Positions 9,775-21,960 are shown, counted from the first letter of the stretch. The stretch is 64,000 bases of DNA from Adiantum capillus-veneris (GCA_014529385.2 CM043966.1:105225087-105289086); one strand, 5' to 3'. Made by a program: numbers and translations. Notes: generated from the letters alone by a model not told the origin.

Positions 9775-11777
9775 TCCCTTCAGATCTGAGGTCTGACTTT
9801 TAACAGATTAACTAACTTCAATGTACATCTCATTGGCATGGACTTAAATTCTTGCAATTCTTGAAAATCTATGACTGGCTAATAATGAGATCTTCTCTGA
9901 AATGGTAAAACCATAACATCAGATCTTTCCTCATAAGGTCCCAAGTATGATGGAAACTTCTTAAGAGTTTCCTTTCTACTATCCTTTGATCTTTCTGTTC
10001 ATTGGTCACCATACATGGAATGAAACTCAAAGTCCATCATACCCTTGTCAAGGTTGATTTCAAAGTTCATCATACCCTTTTCAAGATTGATCTTTCTGTT
10101 CCTTGGTCACCATACATGGAATGCAACTCAAAGTCCATCATACCCTTGTCAAGATTGATTTCTACAATAGGTGTCAATTCCCACTAATTACTTTCATCTC
10201 TAGCCTTCCTAACTATGTCCCAAAGTTCTTAAGGCCAATTGTCTTTTGCTTCAGGCACGATAGGAGGCATATGATAAACAAATTCATCTGTTGTGTTCTC
10301 TACCACTACTTCTCCACAAGTAATCACATTCTTAATTTTTTGAGGATCTTGGATCCTTGGTTTACTCTCTTTCTCACTTGTCTTGTTTGAGCTCTTTTTG
10401 TGAACCCCATTGTCAGCTAAAATCTCATCCTCCTCTATCAGTCCTTGTTTAGATGTGTCATTTAAGCTCTCTTCCTTTTTGTCATTTGTTTTTTTTGACT
10501 TAACAGGTGGTTGAGGTATTATCCTAGCTTGAGCATGCATATTTGGTTGAGGTTTTGTAAGCGCTTGAGTAGTCTCAATCAGCTTATTTCACATCTCCCA
10601 CCTCAGGTTTTCCATCTCTGCCTTAGTGTAAGTCATCCACCAATGCTCCATAGTCCAGTATCGCTTCATATGCCTTTAGAAATGCTTCCAATGGTTTAAA
10701 TTTCTTCACAACTAGGACTAAACCTTCTGAACTAGCATCTTATGTCTCTACTCCTCTTGGTTGTGTTTGGTTTTGGGTAATTCTTCTAGTATTACACTAG
10801 ATGAAGATCTTGTCAGTTGCTGTAATTGCTCTTGAGCTTTTGATAGCTCAGATGTAATAGCCTTTAAATTCTTATGATACTGAGCTCTAACTCTATCTCT
10901 CTTAGCTTTCTTTTTTGATTTTACACTTACAAATTTTTTAGAGTCATCACTACTTTTCTCACTTGCCACTTTTTGCTTCACTTGCACTCTTACCACCTTC
11001 AATGGCTCTTTTGCATTAGAATCAGATCCCCTTGAAGAGGGAATAACGTCTACAATGTTCACTGTCACTTTTCCTTCTTTATTTGGGCTCTAAGGACAAT
11101 ATTGGTACAAATGTTTTCATCCACAAAGACCATAATGTCCACAATCACTACTAGTCACATGAGAAACTTTACTTACACCATCAGCTTGGTATGTTGGAAA
11201 ATTCCTAGCCACATGGTCTCCTTGACATTTGAAACCAGGTCCAAGGACTCTTTGTTATCTTAGTTGTTGGGCAGATGGTCTTTGGGGATATGTGTTTTGT
11301 TTAGCCTCTCCTTGATTGGCTACGAACATCAATGTTACCTGACTCAATGTAGGTTCTTCACTCAAAGATACACTACTTATGCTTGATTGAAAATTACTAG
11401 AATATGAAGCGATATTCTCATGGTCATATGACTCCAATCACTGGCGGGTTAGGATCGTATGTATAGTGGCACCCATAGTTTTCCTCTTCATAATATATGA
11501 GTACCAACACTAAGGAATTCTTTTTTGGGTATTGGTTTGGATACACATACCTCAGTGCTCCCTGGTTTCCATTTGGCAATGGCAATTGGTGCCCCAATGA
11601 TGGTCTCAATCTTTCAACTCCTAGCTGATGATTCATTACTTTGAAAGCATATCTTGTTAATATATTAGAGTATGAAGCAATATTCTCATGGTCAGATGAC
11701 TCCATAATCACTAGTGGGCTAGGATTGTATGCATGGTGGTACCCATAGATTTCCTCTTTGTAATACGTGTGTACCGG
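9775..11777 (-). pseudogene. Element 2 gag, downstream part, heavily decayed
   Basis: Minus-strand fragments parallel element 1 gag. GVERLRPSLGHQLPLPNGN (near 11,600) matches GVERPQPVLGQQPPLPG of element 1. SLSEEPTLSQVTLMFVANQG (11,370-11,310) matches SLDERTLLFIANRG. VNIVDVIPSSRGSDSN (11,060) matches LNILEIVPSSGGSEN. A basic coiled region (KKKAKRDRVRAQYHKNLKAITSELSKAQEQLQQL) follows, then an acidic-basic frame (10,540-10,229). A 101-bp tandem duplication covers 9,990-10,170. The sequence stops at 9,774, where the element 1 LTR begins, and at 11,777, where the Tat element begins. Confidence 0.65.
9985..10172. repeat. 101-bp tandem duplication inside element 2
   Basis: The string CTTTCTGTTC, then TTGGTCACCATACATGGAAT and CTCAAAGTCCATCATACCC, occurs at 9991 and again at 10,092, with two or three substitutions. 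An additional partial copy of the AAGTTCATCATACCCTTTTC part lies between them. Confidence 0.8.
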
Positions 11778-11964
11778 TGTGAGCGGGATGGAAACACACA
11801 CAATGCCTCTATAATGACCCGACACACACTCTTGGGATGATACACACACACACACACACACACACTATGGGGCACCACTCGGCTTTCACAACCTGCCTGG
11901 CCGAGACAGGGAATACACTGATGGAGTGAGAGGAGAGAGACTGCCCATTCACCCACTCCACACA

Positions 11965-12017
<53 letters not shown>

Positions 12018-12961
12018 AAAAAAATCAGCTCAAAAGAGGATAATTACTGATTTTTAGATACAATTGAGCTTAGGCCAACACCAATGGGGCAAATAGCTCA
12101 CACAATATGGGTAAAGTATGCCAGATACAATCACAAATTGGAGCAGAAGCTTCGCTCATAGGAGAAACTTACACAGCCAAAACAGTAGAAAAAGAGTGAG
12201 GAATTTGGCAAAATGGACAGCGCCATCACGTCCGGAATGGCCCAAAACCCCAGTCTACAATGTCAAAGTGCTCAAATCCGACCTCGGATGAGTAGTTTAC
12301 GGCTAAAACAGGCTCCAAAAACCCCAAAAACACAGTTGCGGCTGTTCCTCCTCTCTTCTCTACGTTTTTTCTAGTCTTCTCTCAGTTTTTTCAGTTCCCA
12401 CACTTAGCTTTATTACTTGGGCACCCTTGGCCTTTTAGTTGACCTCAAACAGACCCCAAACATGCCAAAAACTAACCTCGCAGTGCATAGTTGTCACCTT
12501 TTTGCATCCATCCGCACACTTGGCACTCAACTTTTTCCAATAATGCATCCCGCAACCACATGAAGTGGCCCCAAAAGATGGTCTTCATGATGACCCTTTT
12601 GCATAATTATCACAAGGAAACACCCAGGTTGTGTCTGTACTTATCCACGTGCAAATATTAACCCCATTCGACCTCCTGACGCCACTAGATGCCATCTGAC
12701 GCACCTGCTTACCTCATGTTGTCGGCCCATGGATAGATTCCTCAAGAAGTTTTATGCGCTAGAAACTCCTCATTATTAAAGGAAAAACACACTGGTACTA
12801 GTGATAGTGAAAATCGATGCACTATGTACACCCTGTCCTACCTGTACACATGTGGGCCCCACGTAACCACCTGGCTCTGGAAAATGGGCAATCCTTTATT
12901 TGATGCACCATGCATGTGTATGTACATATGTGCAATCACTTCTTCCAAAAAACTTTTGAAA
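11778..12961 (-). repeat. Tat element 3' LTR (about 1,184 bp)
   Basis: Starts TGTGAGCGGGATGG at 11,778 and matches the right LTR through CTTCCAAAAAACT and, with substitutions, to 12,961. It contains (CA)n tracts at 11,842-11,865 and 11,967-12,014. I count about 45 differences from the other LTR over some 970 aligned bases outside the microsatellites, mostly transitions. Confidence 0.85.
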
Positions 12962-12985
12962 TAATTTGCCCATCCCCTAGCCTGC
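12962..12985 (-). promoter_or_regulatory. Possible polypurine tract of the Tat element
   Basis: On the minus strand the bases between the integrase stop and the 3' LTR read GGCTAGGGGATGGGCAAATT, purine-rich and in the right place to prime plus-strand DNA. The purine run is interrupted, so the assignment is tentative. Confidence 0.4.
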
Positions 12986-12989
12986 TAGA

Positions 12990-14348
12990 TCATTCATGAT
13001 CAGTAGCAGCAAAAAGCGATTGTAGACTTGCCTCGTCACAGGTCTCCTCATCCCTCACATACATTACTTGTTCTTCAGACAACTCATCTTGCTCCACCAT
13101 CATCAACCTGGCATGATATAATTTAAGATGCAATCCATTTACCCTTGACTTATGTAGAATCCCATCCAGGTTAGCCAGCTGATATGTACCATTTGGAAAA
13201 CGCTCCACTACCTTGAAAGGGCCTTCCCACTTAATTTGAAACTTCTTTTGGAAGGTGTTGTCCAGCTTACTATTGTAGCGCAAAACCAAGTCATGCTTCT
13301 TGATACCCTTACTTTTGACCTTTTCATTTATTTTTGCCAAAGCCTTATCTTGCGTCTGCCCATAATGTTCCAACGCACTCATCCTATCCAGCTGAACCTC
13401 TTGTAACTGCAAGAGCCTCTCGTTGAATGCATCACTAGGCAGCCCAAACAAATTTTCTAGCATCTTAACTGTAGGCAACTCTACTTCCACAGGCAATAGT
13501 GCTTCCTTTCCATATGCCAGATGAAATGGAGTAAACCTTGTACCTGTCTTCACCGAAGTACGGTAAGCCCATAATGCATTAGGCAATTCCAAATCCCAAT
13601 TCTTTCCTTGGTGCTCAGTCACTTTCGAAAGAATTTGCACCAACTCACCATTGAATCTTTCATTTAAGCCATTACACTGCGGATAATAAGGAGTGGTATG
13701 CTGGTGCCTAATCTTCATCTTTGCGCATAAAAAGTCTAGTAGTTTAGCTCTAAATCCTGGCTCTTTATCTGAAAGTAGCTCCAGTGGCACCTCAAACTTG
13801 CAACATATTTCATCGTACACAAATTTTGCCACATCCTTTGCAGTGATCTGTTTTACTGCTATAGCCTCTTCCCATCTAGAGAGATAGTCCACTGCAGTCA
13901 AAATATAGCTTTTGCCCCTGCTTGTGATAGGTAACGGGCCTATTGCATCAATCCCCCACTTTTCAAACACATCAAACGCCATAATGGTTTTTCGTAACTC
14001 TGGCTTTAACACTCTCTTCCCAAATGCTTGACACCTATTGCAAGACCTACACCAATGATGAACATCCTTGTGCAAACTAGGCCATACATACCCCTCTTGC
14101 AAGATCTTATGCAAGGTGATCTTTGGAGCAAAATGGACGCCACATGCGCCTTCATGATTCTCTTCCAACACTCTATAAAGCTCCTCCCACCAAGGTACAC
14201 GTTTCAACACGAGATCAGCCCCTTTCATGTATAAGACATCACCAATCAGTTTGTACTTGTATGCTCTACGCACAAAACTATACTTCTTAGATTTCTCAAT
14301 GTCCTTTGGAATGATTCCTGCTAACAAAAACTCCTCTTCTTGAGCCAA
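12990..14348 (-). pseudogene. Tat element integrase (C-terminal part of pol)
   Basis: A 452-codon open frame covers the whole integrase. The zinc-binding H2C2 domain has His65, His72, Cys103 and Cys106 (HEGACGVHF and CNRCQ). The core has the catalytic triad Asp134 (KWGIDAIGP), Asp194 (LLSDKEPGF) and Glu230 (NGLNERFNG), with 35 residues between the second Asp and Glu as expected. The C-terminal part has a strand-rich GPFKVVERFPNGTYQLANLDG module. Integrase would insert the cDNA into host DNA. The domain itself is intact, but it is cut off from upstream pol by a frameshift near 14,340, so it lacks its native start. Confidence 0.85.
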
Positions 14349-15040
14349 TGAGCCAAACTTTCCCGACCATGATAAAGAGGTAAATTGGTCCTCAACACAA
14401 ATAGCTCCCCAATCATGCTTTGAGCTGCTTCAGGTGCTTCTCCATTTAGAGAACGTTCAATGTGTCTGATGCTCCATGCTTCAGACTTTTTTAACAAGCC
14501 TTTAATTATGAAGCACATTTCCTTCAATGAGGTGTTCTTGCTCTTCCACACACCCAACACTTGCTTCACAACTAACAAGGAATCACCTTTTATGCTCAAC
14601 CTTCTAAACCCATGCTTCAAACAAATGTGTAAGCCGGCTTCCAAAGTAGCATATTCAGCCTCATTGTTACTATGAGCATCCAATTTGAACCCTCTCTTGC
14701 ATACTAGCTTCCCCTCTGGATCATAGAGTGCTATACCCCCTGAAGCCGCATCATGGCTCTTCCTGTATGAACCATCAAAGAACAACACATGTGCATTGCT
14801 GATCTGTGGCACTTCTTCGACTACCTTTATCACCACCTCTTCCTTAACAAGAAGGGGATTCTTCTTGTACGTCAACAAATCAGCTAGGGTAGCCCTTGTA
14901 CTGTCTTCCACTAGAAAAGAGAACTCAAACTCTTGCAGCTCAATTACCCATTTCTTGACCACATTTGACATGTTAGTGCCATTAATTAATTGTGGCAAAA
15001 AGGCGTAACTCATCAAGAAAACAAAAGGTCGTGGTAGCAA
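14321..15040 (-). pseudogene. Tat element second (archaeal-type) RNase H
   Basis: Minus-strand frame of 239 codons. After a linker (KKWVIELQEFEFSFLVEDST) comes a complete RNase H of the archaeal/plant type: LFFDGSYRKSHDAASGG (first Asp), SNNEAEYATLEAGL (Glu), SIKGDSLLVVKQVLG (Asp). This domain is additional to the RT-linked RNase H just upstream and is characteristic of Tat elements, where it is thought to take over RNA removal during reverse transcription. The frame joins integrase after a frameshift in the last 20 codons, where NLPLYHGRESLAHW is followed by the integrase frame (LAQEEEFLLAG). Confidence 0.82.
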
Positions 15041-16733
15041 GTAATGACGAAATCGTCAGCAAATATTACGCTAGCCATCACTAGCTCTACTTCCGAGAAC
15101 TTTCTCTCTGCTACCAACTTCACTCGACTTGCACAATACACTGCCCTCATATAATGGCTGCCCTTTCCCTTTTGCAATAGCATGGCTCCAATGGCATCTT
15201 CCCCTACTGATGGATTTACATAAAAAACTTTCTCCCAATCCGGAGCCTACATGGCTGACAACCCCCCTAACACCTCTTTCACCTCTTGAAACACTTCTTC
15301 ACACTTGCCATCCCATTGCAATGGGTCATGCTTTGCCACTTGTTGTAATGGACAAAGGAGCTGTGAAGACAATGGAATAAACCGCGCCATGTACTTCACT
15401 TTGTGTATAAAGGTTTCCAATTGCTTCGTACTCGTAGGTGATGGAAGAAGAATAATAGACTTAACCTTGTCTGGATCAGCCTCAATGCCATTTTCTGACA
15501 CCATGTGGCCCAATAACTTCACCCTTGGCTGTGCTAGATGACATTTCTTTGGATTTAGCTGTCCTCCACATTCATCATATCGAGCCAATACCATTTGCAA
15601 CTTCTCATGGTGTTCATCCCTACTGCTGTAGACACAGAAGTCGTCCATAAAAGCTTTAACACAACTGCTAATGAATGGTTCCAATACCCAATTTTCTCTC
15701 TCTTGATAGAAAGACGGTCCATTTGACAACCCAAATGGCAATACTGTATAGCAATAGAAACCCCATGGAATAATGAAAGTTGTTTTTGTGCGGTCTTTAA
15801 GAGCAATCTTCAATTGAAAATAGCCTGAAAAACCATCACACACACTATACCTCTCATAACCTCCACTGAATCCAAGATCTGATCGATGAATGGAAGAGGA
15901 TATGGGTTCTTCTTAGTGGCTGCGTTTAAGGGTTTAAAATCTACACAAATCCTCCACTTCCCATCCTTCTTTGGGCTGACTACTACTGGACTCACCCATT
16001 CTGTGGTCTCTACTGGAACTATGAACCCTGCCTTCAATAACTTGTCCACTTCTTCCCGCAAGGCTTCCATTTTCTCTTGACCCATCCTTCTTAGCCTTTG
16101 CTGCACTGGCTTAGCACCTGCTTTCAGCTTTATATGCATCTCTTCTCCTTTGGACCCTTTGATCTCTTCATATGAAGTAATGAACAAATCAGAAAAACTA
16201 GCCAACATGTGCAAATATACCTCCTTCTCCATAGTTGAGAGGTCTCCACTGATCATTTGTGTCATCAAATCCTGCTTCTTTGACAATTCAACCTTGGTTT
16301 GCATCAGCCCTTCAATCACTTCAGAAGGCCCTTCACTTTCATCTTCAACCTCACCTGCAAATGCAACTAAACCAGACTCCTGGATTTTTTTATCCATCAA
16401 AAGAAATGCAACATCAGCATCCTCATCACTGTTGGTAGTACTATCACTATCCTCGTCAGACACTGTGGAATAGTCTTCATCACTAGACTCATCTTCATCT
16501 TCATAAAGCTCTTCCAATCGTTTCCTTGTGTCCATATTATATAGCTTCTTGGCACATGTCTTTCCATAGAGGCTAATCGTACCACGTCGCCAATCTTGAA
16601 CAGCTCCCACTGCACGTAACCATGGTCTACCCAGTATAATAGGATATGCTCCCAACCTAGCTGGCATCACATGAAAATCAATCACTGCCTTTGCATCATA
16701 TGCCTCCACTTCTAAGCTCTTAACAACACCCAA
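15041..16733 (-). pseudogene. Tat element reverse transcriptase and RT-linked RNase H
   Basis: The frame from 16,733 starts in the end of the protease (AYPIILGRPWLRAVGAVQDW), passes a Glu/Asp/Ser-rich spacer, and enters RT: EEVDKLLKAGFIVPVETTEW, SPKKDGKWRICVDFKPLN, NPYPLPFIDQILD. A frameshift near 15,830 leads to DGFSGYFQLKIALKD and the active site FMDDFCVYSS (an F-x-D-D form of YxDD), then ILLPSPTSTKQLETF. A stop at 15,247 interrupts the RT-linked RNase H (WEKVFYVNPSVGEDAIGAML, YCASRVKLVAERKFSEVE), which is further shifted near 15,010. The palm is complete, so loss of function comes from the frame breaks. Confidence 0.85.
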
Positions 16734-16745
16734 ACATTTTACTTT

Positions 16746-17069
16746 TTAATGGTTGGCCAATCTGATCTGAAACCCTGACACCCCAGTCACTGTAAGACCC
16801 ATCTTCTCAACGCATGAGTGTGTTATGACACATATTTGGGCTCCGCCATCAACATAACCTTGTGCCAAATTTTTTCTTTTATGTCCCACATCTACTATTG
16901 GACAAATGTCTGGTAGCTCATCCATCGCCAACACCTTTACTGACCCTCCCTCTGGCTCTTTCTCCATTGGGTTAACCATCCTCTTCCATTGTTGCTTTAG
17001 CTTAGGCACCATCTCTATAAGCTGCCCAAAAGTAACATCTGCCTTTCTGCTTGTCAGATCCTCCTTCAA
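16746..17069 (-). pseudogene. Tat element protease N-terminal part
   Basis: The minus-strand frame reads MDELPDICPIVDVGHKRKN and then the flap-side active site AQGYVDGGAQICVITHSCVE. The catalytic loop is Asp-Gly-Gly rather than the common Asp-Ser/Thr-Gly. A single stop codon at 16,746-16,748 separates it from the rest of the protease in the next frame (ILGRPWLR). The protein would process the polyprotein. I cannot tell from one copy whether Asp-Gly-Gly is a mutation or the family norm. Confidence 0.65.
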
Positions 17070-17187
17070 GTCATAGCTTAATTACCCATCCCCTAGTGGA
17101 AAATATAAAACATGAAACTTGCGACGAGCCCTTCTTTTCCTCTTGGCCTTGACATCCTTGCCTTCATGGCTCTTTCCTTTCTTCTTG

Positions 17188-18271
17188 CTAGGACTTGGGG
17201 CACTTCTTCCTTCCTTGTTTTCTCTTCCCAATAGGCATCACTAATGTATCCTCTAGCTTTGATGCCTTCTCCAAGGTGACTACACTTAACACTTTTGTCT
17301 TTCCCTTTTCCTCCTGGGTTAATCCACTGGTTCCTTCATCTCCCTTACTTTCGATGCCATAATCATTGGACCTAGTTAGCACCTGTCTTGGCAATGGATA
17401 CATGTCTCCCCCCATCCTTGGTGGCTTATCACATTCCGGGCTGATGTGGCCCAACTCTCCACAATTATAATATGTGGGCGTCTGCCTCCAAAACCTACCA
17501 TTGCTTTGTCCAACACCATTCCTAGGTCTTTCTTCACCTCCTGGCTGATTTGCAAACCTCCCTCGACCTCGATTATTTCCCACTTGGCCTAGCATGTTTA
17601 GACTAAGATTCTTCATTAAATCTACCACTTGCCTCATGTCTTGCCTTAGCCCATCATCTTGCACTGCTGTAGTGACCACTGCTGGCATAACCTGAAGAGG
17701 TTATAACAGAAACCACTGGTTCATGATGAACCCTTGACATGCGACCTTGCGAAGAATCCATAGGCTGAAATTCAGACCTCATGGATAAAGACTCCACCCC
17801 TAGCTGGCTCATTTTCCTCAACTTCCACTCTTTGTTCCTTGCTACCTCTAGTGCATCTTCATATGTCCTAGGCTTCTTTAGCTCCACTCTCCAACGTATA
17901 TTCTCCCAAAGACCAGCCAAGAACCTGTCCTTCTTCATCATATCAGGTGGGGGTACCTGTAGTACTAAGGCTTTGCACATCCTCTCCCATGCTAATGAAA
18001 ACTTTCGTATGTACGCATCCACTGGCTCACCTTCCTTTTGCACTAAAGCCTATACTTCTTGCCACACTTTGTCAAGATCTTCTATCTTCACAAACTCCAC
18101 TTCCAATCCATGCCTTAGATTGTCCCAACTCAATCTTACAGGAGGATCAGCCACACGCAACTCCTCTTCAAATGATTTGGACCAAACTCGTGCATCACTC
18201 TTCAAACAAATTTGGAGAATACGTAACATCTGCGTCGGGTCATGAATCTGGTTGCTTATGGCGAGCATCAA
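17188..18271 (-). pseudogene. Tat element gag with damaged zinc knuckle
   Basis: Three minus-strand pieces. The first (18,271-18,050) has LRILQICLKSDARVWSKSFE and ends at a stop. The second (18,043-17,654) continues the capsid domain (KEGEPVDAYIRKFSLAWERM, RFLAGLWENIRWRVEL, TYEDALEVARNKE). The third, after a frameshift near 17,680, holds an Arg/Gly-rich stretch (NNRGRGRFANQPGG) and a zinc knuckle reading YYNCGELGHISPEC. The first ligand of the expected C-x2-C is Tyr, consistent with one TGC-to-TAC change. Gag packages the RNA; this copy is broken. Confidence 0.75.
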
Positions 18272-18776
18272 TTCGGAATCACTAGTACATAGCCTATGGC
18301 GAGGTTACGAAAAGGGTGCTCCAGCTACCTGTATCACCGAAAGGATCTCCACATTTGAGAATCCCCCAGCTCAATAAAACCTCACGCTATCGACCCTCAC
18401 ACGAAGGCTTATGCAAATCTCGTATAGTCAAGTCTCCGAAATGACTATCTTCCAGACCAAGTCTTAGAAATGGCTGGGACTGCCAAATAAAACCAAATAT
18501 GGATCCACAAAGGCGTACAATGGCAGTTTCCACAAGTAACGTACAATCCACAACAGACAATGCGCTCAAACAGGCGCCAAATGATGCATACCCACAACAA
18601 CTGCAAGTGACACCACTGCTAGTATATCACTGTACTCCAGCTACGTGTACCTGTGTGAATCACCTGTACCTGTACCTGTCCATGTAACCTGTAACCTGTA
18701 ACCTGTAACCTGTAACCTGTAGCCCTGAATCTCGAAGCTTGATGCTCGAAGTAGAAGGTACTCGAAGAAGATCCTT
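18272..18776 (-). other. Tat element leader, with CCTGTAA short repeat
   Basis: About 500 bases between the primer site and gag, without a coding frame I would trust. At 18,680-18,722 the plus strand has a run of 7-bp units of the type CTGTAAC, next to CTGTACC units. It resembles neither the plant telomere repeat nor a known regulatory array. Confidence 0.5.
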
Positions 18777-18789
18777 AGTGGGGGCACCA
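18777..18789 (-). promoter_or_regulatory. Probable primer binding site of the Tat element
   Basis: The minus strand reads TGGTGCCCCCACT, six bases inside the 5' LTR end (18,796). It begins TGG, as required to pair with a tRNA CCA end, and lies where a primer site must be. I could not assign the tRNA with confidence. Confidence 0.5.
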
Positions 18790-18795
18790 AAAGAA

Positions 18796-18857
18796 TGTGA
18801 GCGGGATGGAAACACACACAACGTCTCTATAATGACCCGACGCACACTCTTGGGATG

Positions 18858-18931
<74 letters not shown>

Positions 18932-20022
18932 ACACACACACACACACACACACACTATGGGGCACCACTCGACTTTCACAACCCGCCTGGCCGAGACAGG
19001 GAATACACTGATGGAGTGAGAGGAGAGAGACTGCCCATTCACCCACTCCACAGAGAGAGACACACACACACACACACCCAAAAAACTCAGCTCAAAAGAG
19101 GAGAATTACTGATTTTTAGATACAATTGATCTTGGGCCAACACCAATGGGGCAAATAGCTCACACAATATGGGTAAAGTATGCCAGATACAATCACAAAT
19201 TGGAGCAGAAGCTTCGCTCATAGGAGAAACTTACACAGCCAAAACAACAGAAAAAGAGTGAGGAATTTGGCAAAATGGACAGCGCCATCGCGTTCGGAAT
19301 GGCCCAAAACCCCAGTTTACAATGTCAAAGTGCTCAAATCTGACCTCGGATGAGCAGTTTACGGCCAAAACAGGCTCCGAAAACCCCCAAAACACAGTTA
19401 CGGCTGTTCCTCCTCTCTTCTCCACGTTTTTTCTGGTATTCTCTCAGTTTTTTCAGTTCCCACACTTAGCTTTATTACTTGGGCACCCTTGGCCTTTTAG
19501 TTGACCTCAAACAGACCCCGAACAGGCCAAAAACTAACCTCGCAGTGCATAGTTGTCACCTTTTTGCATCCATCCGCACACCTGGCACTCAACTTTTTCC
19601 AATAATGCATCCCGCAACCACGTGAAGTGGCCCCAAAAGATGGTCTTCATGATGACCCTTTTGCATAATTATCACAAGGAAACACCCAGGTTGTGTCCGT
19701 ACTTATCCACGTGCAAATATTGACCCCATTCGACCTCCTGACCCCACTAGATGCCATCTGACGCACCTGCTTACCTCATGTCGTCGGCCCGCGGATAGCT
19801 TCCTTGAGAAGTTTTATGTGCTAGAAACTCCTCATTATTATAGGAAAAACACATTGGTACTGGTGATAGTGAAATGGATGCACTATGTAGACCCTGTCCT
19901 ACCTGTACACATGTCGGCCCCACATAACCACCTAGATCTGGAAAATGGGAAATCCTTTATTTGATGCACCATCCATGTGTATGTACATATGTGCAATCAC
20001 TTCTTCCAAAAAACTCCTGACA
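18796..20022 (-). repeat. Tat element 5' LTR (about 1,227 bp)
   Basis: Begins TGTGAGCGGGATGG at 18,796 and ends CTCCTGACA at 20,022. The element's own reading direction therefore has TGTCAGGAG at the start and CTCACA at the end. It is longer than its partner mainly because of a (CA)n tract at about 18,860-18,952. Confidence 0.85.
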
Positions 20023-21960
20023 CTGGCACTAAGGCATTGTTTTCTGGGTATTGGTATGGATACACATACCTCATAGCTACCTGGTATCCATTTGGCAGTG
20101 GCGGTTGGTGCCCCAATGTTGGTCTCTGTCTTTCAAGTGCTAGCTATTAAATTCATTGGTATGAAAGCATATCTTGTTGGTGGTGGTGCTATCCTATTCT
20201 GCTGATACTGAGGATTCACTTGTGGGCTAGGTTTGTTCTTTAGGTTAGGCTGAAAAGGCCTTTCCCTAACTTGACCCCAATTGTAGTAACATCACTCAGT
20301 GGTAAGATCTTTCCATTTATTCTCAATGACACACCACTTCTTTCTAACACATTATTGTGGCAACACGAGACACGGATGTGTCGTTGGATAATCTGATACA
20401 CATGTCAAAGTGGTGGTATTATTTGGTTATGGGCTATCAAATTTTGAACCATTCTCTTCATAACTTCATGTGCAAGATGATCCATATTCACTTGCTGCTA
20501 TATCAATGTTGTTCTCACTATATTTGCATCACTAGTTGTAGCTCATGAGTCATTTGAAGTTATATCCATATCCTATGGTACCTCTTTGTAGATCATGCAA
20601 TTGTCTACTAAACAGACAACTTCTCTTGTGAGCTCATCTAATGTCACACACTTTTTTAATCCCTTCAATGAACAACACTACCTACATATCCTCCTGACAT
20701 TTCTCTCATGGTGGAGATCTCTTGATGTATTTCTTAAATTGCAAGGTAGCCTCTTGTACTCTCTTGTTGTCTTTTTGCTTGAAAAAATGGATTTGCGACA
20801 CTATATTGTGCTTAGTTCCTCACATGGAAAACTCCTCAAAGAAGTCTTACAATAGCACTTCTATGTTTCTGTAGTCTTTCTTTTTCAAAGATTGGGACCT
20901 AGTAAGGGTGGCGCTGGCCTCCAAAATAAATCCAAAACCTTCAAATTTAATGTAGACTCTCATGACATGTTCAACTCTTAACACATGTTTAAAGATGTGG
21001 AATGTGCATGGGGATCCTGTGATCCATTTTACTTCAATGCCATGCATTTTGCGACTTGACATGGACGCATGCGCCTCAACTCAACCTGCATTTCTCTCTA
21101 GATGAGTATCCTCCACTCTGGTTGTTCTTGTGGTAGAATCTATTATTATAGTGCTTGACACTTCTCTTAGCCTTGTCGATGTTTCGACAACTCCAATTGT
21201 GGCTTTTAAAGTTCTTGGATCTAGGCTTGCATCAGCATCACGGGGTATGGTCAATTAACCAATCATTGAAATCCCACAAAAAAGTGATCTTTTGAAAATC
21301 CTCTCTTGATATTGCTTCAAATTAGTATCCAAACTTGTCTAAGATCAACACAGTCTCTATAGCTATTGAAGCAAAACATAAAAGGATCTTCTATTTTTTT
21401 ATCGCTTCATATTCAATGGAATTTCCTCTGTACATGTTGATATCTTCTCCTATGGATATCCAATAGAGAGCTATGGACATATCATCTGTCAAGGCATGTT
21501 TCGTTTTCAAGGAATACACTTTTGTGAGATGTTTTGAAGATGGCAATGGCCATGATTTGATATCACTTGTCCTAGGTTATCTACTAGTTATGAATCCTCT
21601 ACCACTTTATAAGTAACACCAGTGCGGTCCACATATCTATCATTAAGATAATTCATAGCTAGCTCTTCAATGACTTCCCATCAAATGATCATCAAGACAA
21701 ACAAAGTGATTATAGGGATCTACATAGATCTTTGCCCCAAACTGGTTGTCAAAGTGGTACACTAAGGTATGTTGTAATCCACCACTCTTAGTGTCACTCT
21801 ATTAGAACTAGCCATCTAAGGTCCTTTCACATGGATCAAAAGCCATTGTGTAGAAACCAGAAGACTCTAAAGTCGTATCAGACACATAGTCCCTAAAGAT
21901 AGGTTCTAAGACTTTTATAGGAGCTCTCATCTATTTAGACTCTACTCTTGTTCTGTCTCT
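20023..21960 (-). pseudogene. Element 2 gag, upstream part, heavily decayed
   Basis: The plus strand at 20,030-20,170 repeats the text found at 11,505-11,640, and 20,280-20,340 parallels the element 1 region around 5,000-5,060 (TTGTAGTAACAT, CCATTTATTCTCAATGACAC). Minus-strand frames are short and full of stops; near 21,950 the minus strand has MARSERQNKSRV, which may correspond to the MNLRSGR start of element 1. I infer this is the capsid and N-terminal region of element 2 from its position and its local similarities. Confidence 0.5.

Larger units (their letters stand above)
11778..20022 (-). mobile_element. Complete Tat-type Ty3/gypsy element with dual RNase H, inserted in element 2
   Basis: Two direct LTRs (11,778-12,961 and 18,796-20,022) flank a 5.8-kb interior encoding, on the minus strand, gag, protease, RT, RNase H, a second archaeal-type RNase H and integrase. 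The extra RNase H between the normal one and integrase is the hallmark of the plant Tat/Ogre group. Gag sequence of element 2 continues on both sides (11,500-11,770 and 20,030-20,350), showing insertion into it. The flanks end CCGG on the left and begin CTGG on the right, a possible short target duplication with one C-to-T change. The frame is broken in at least five places, so this copy is dead. Confidence 0.88.

Noticed and set aside
18680-18722. Interstitial telomere repeat (CCTGTAA units)
   Set aside because: The plant telomere unit is CCCTAAA or a close variant; this 7-mer differs and has only a few copies.
20847-21062. 71-codon minus-strand ORF as a host gene
   Set aside because: It falls within decayed element 2 gag, between segments that match element 1.
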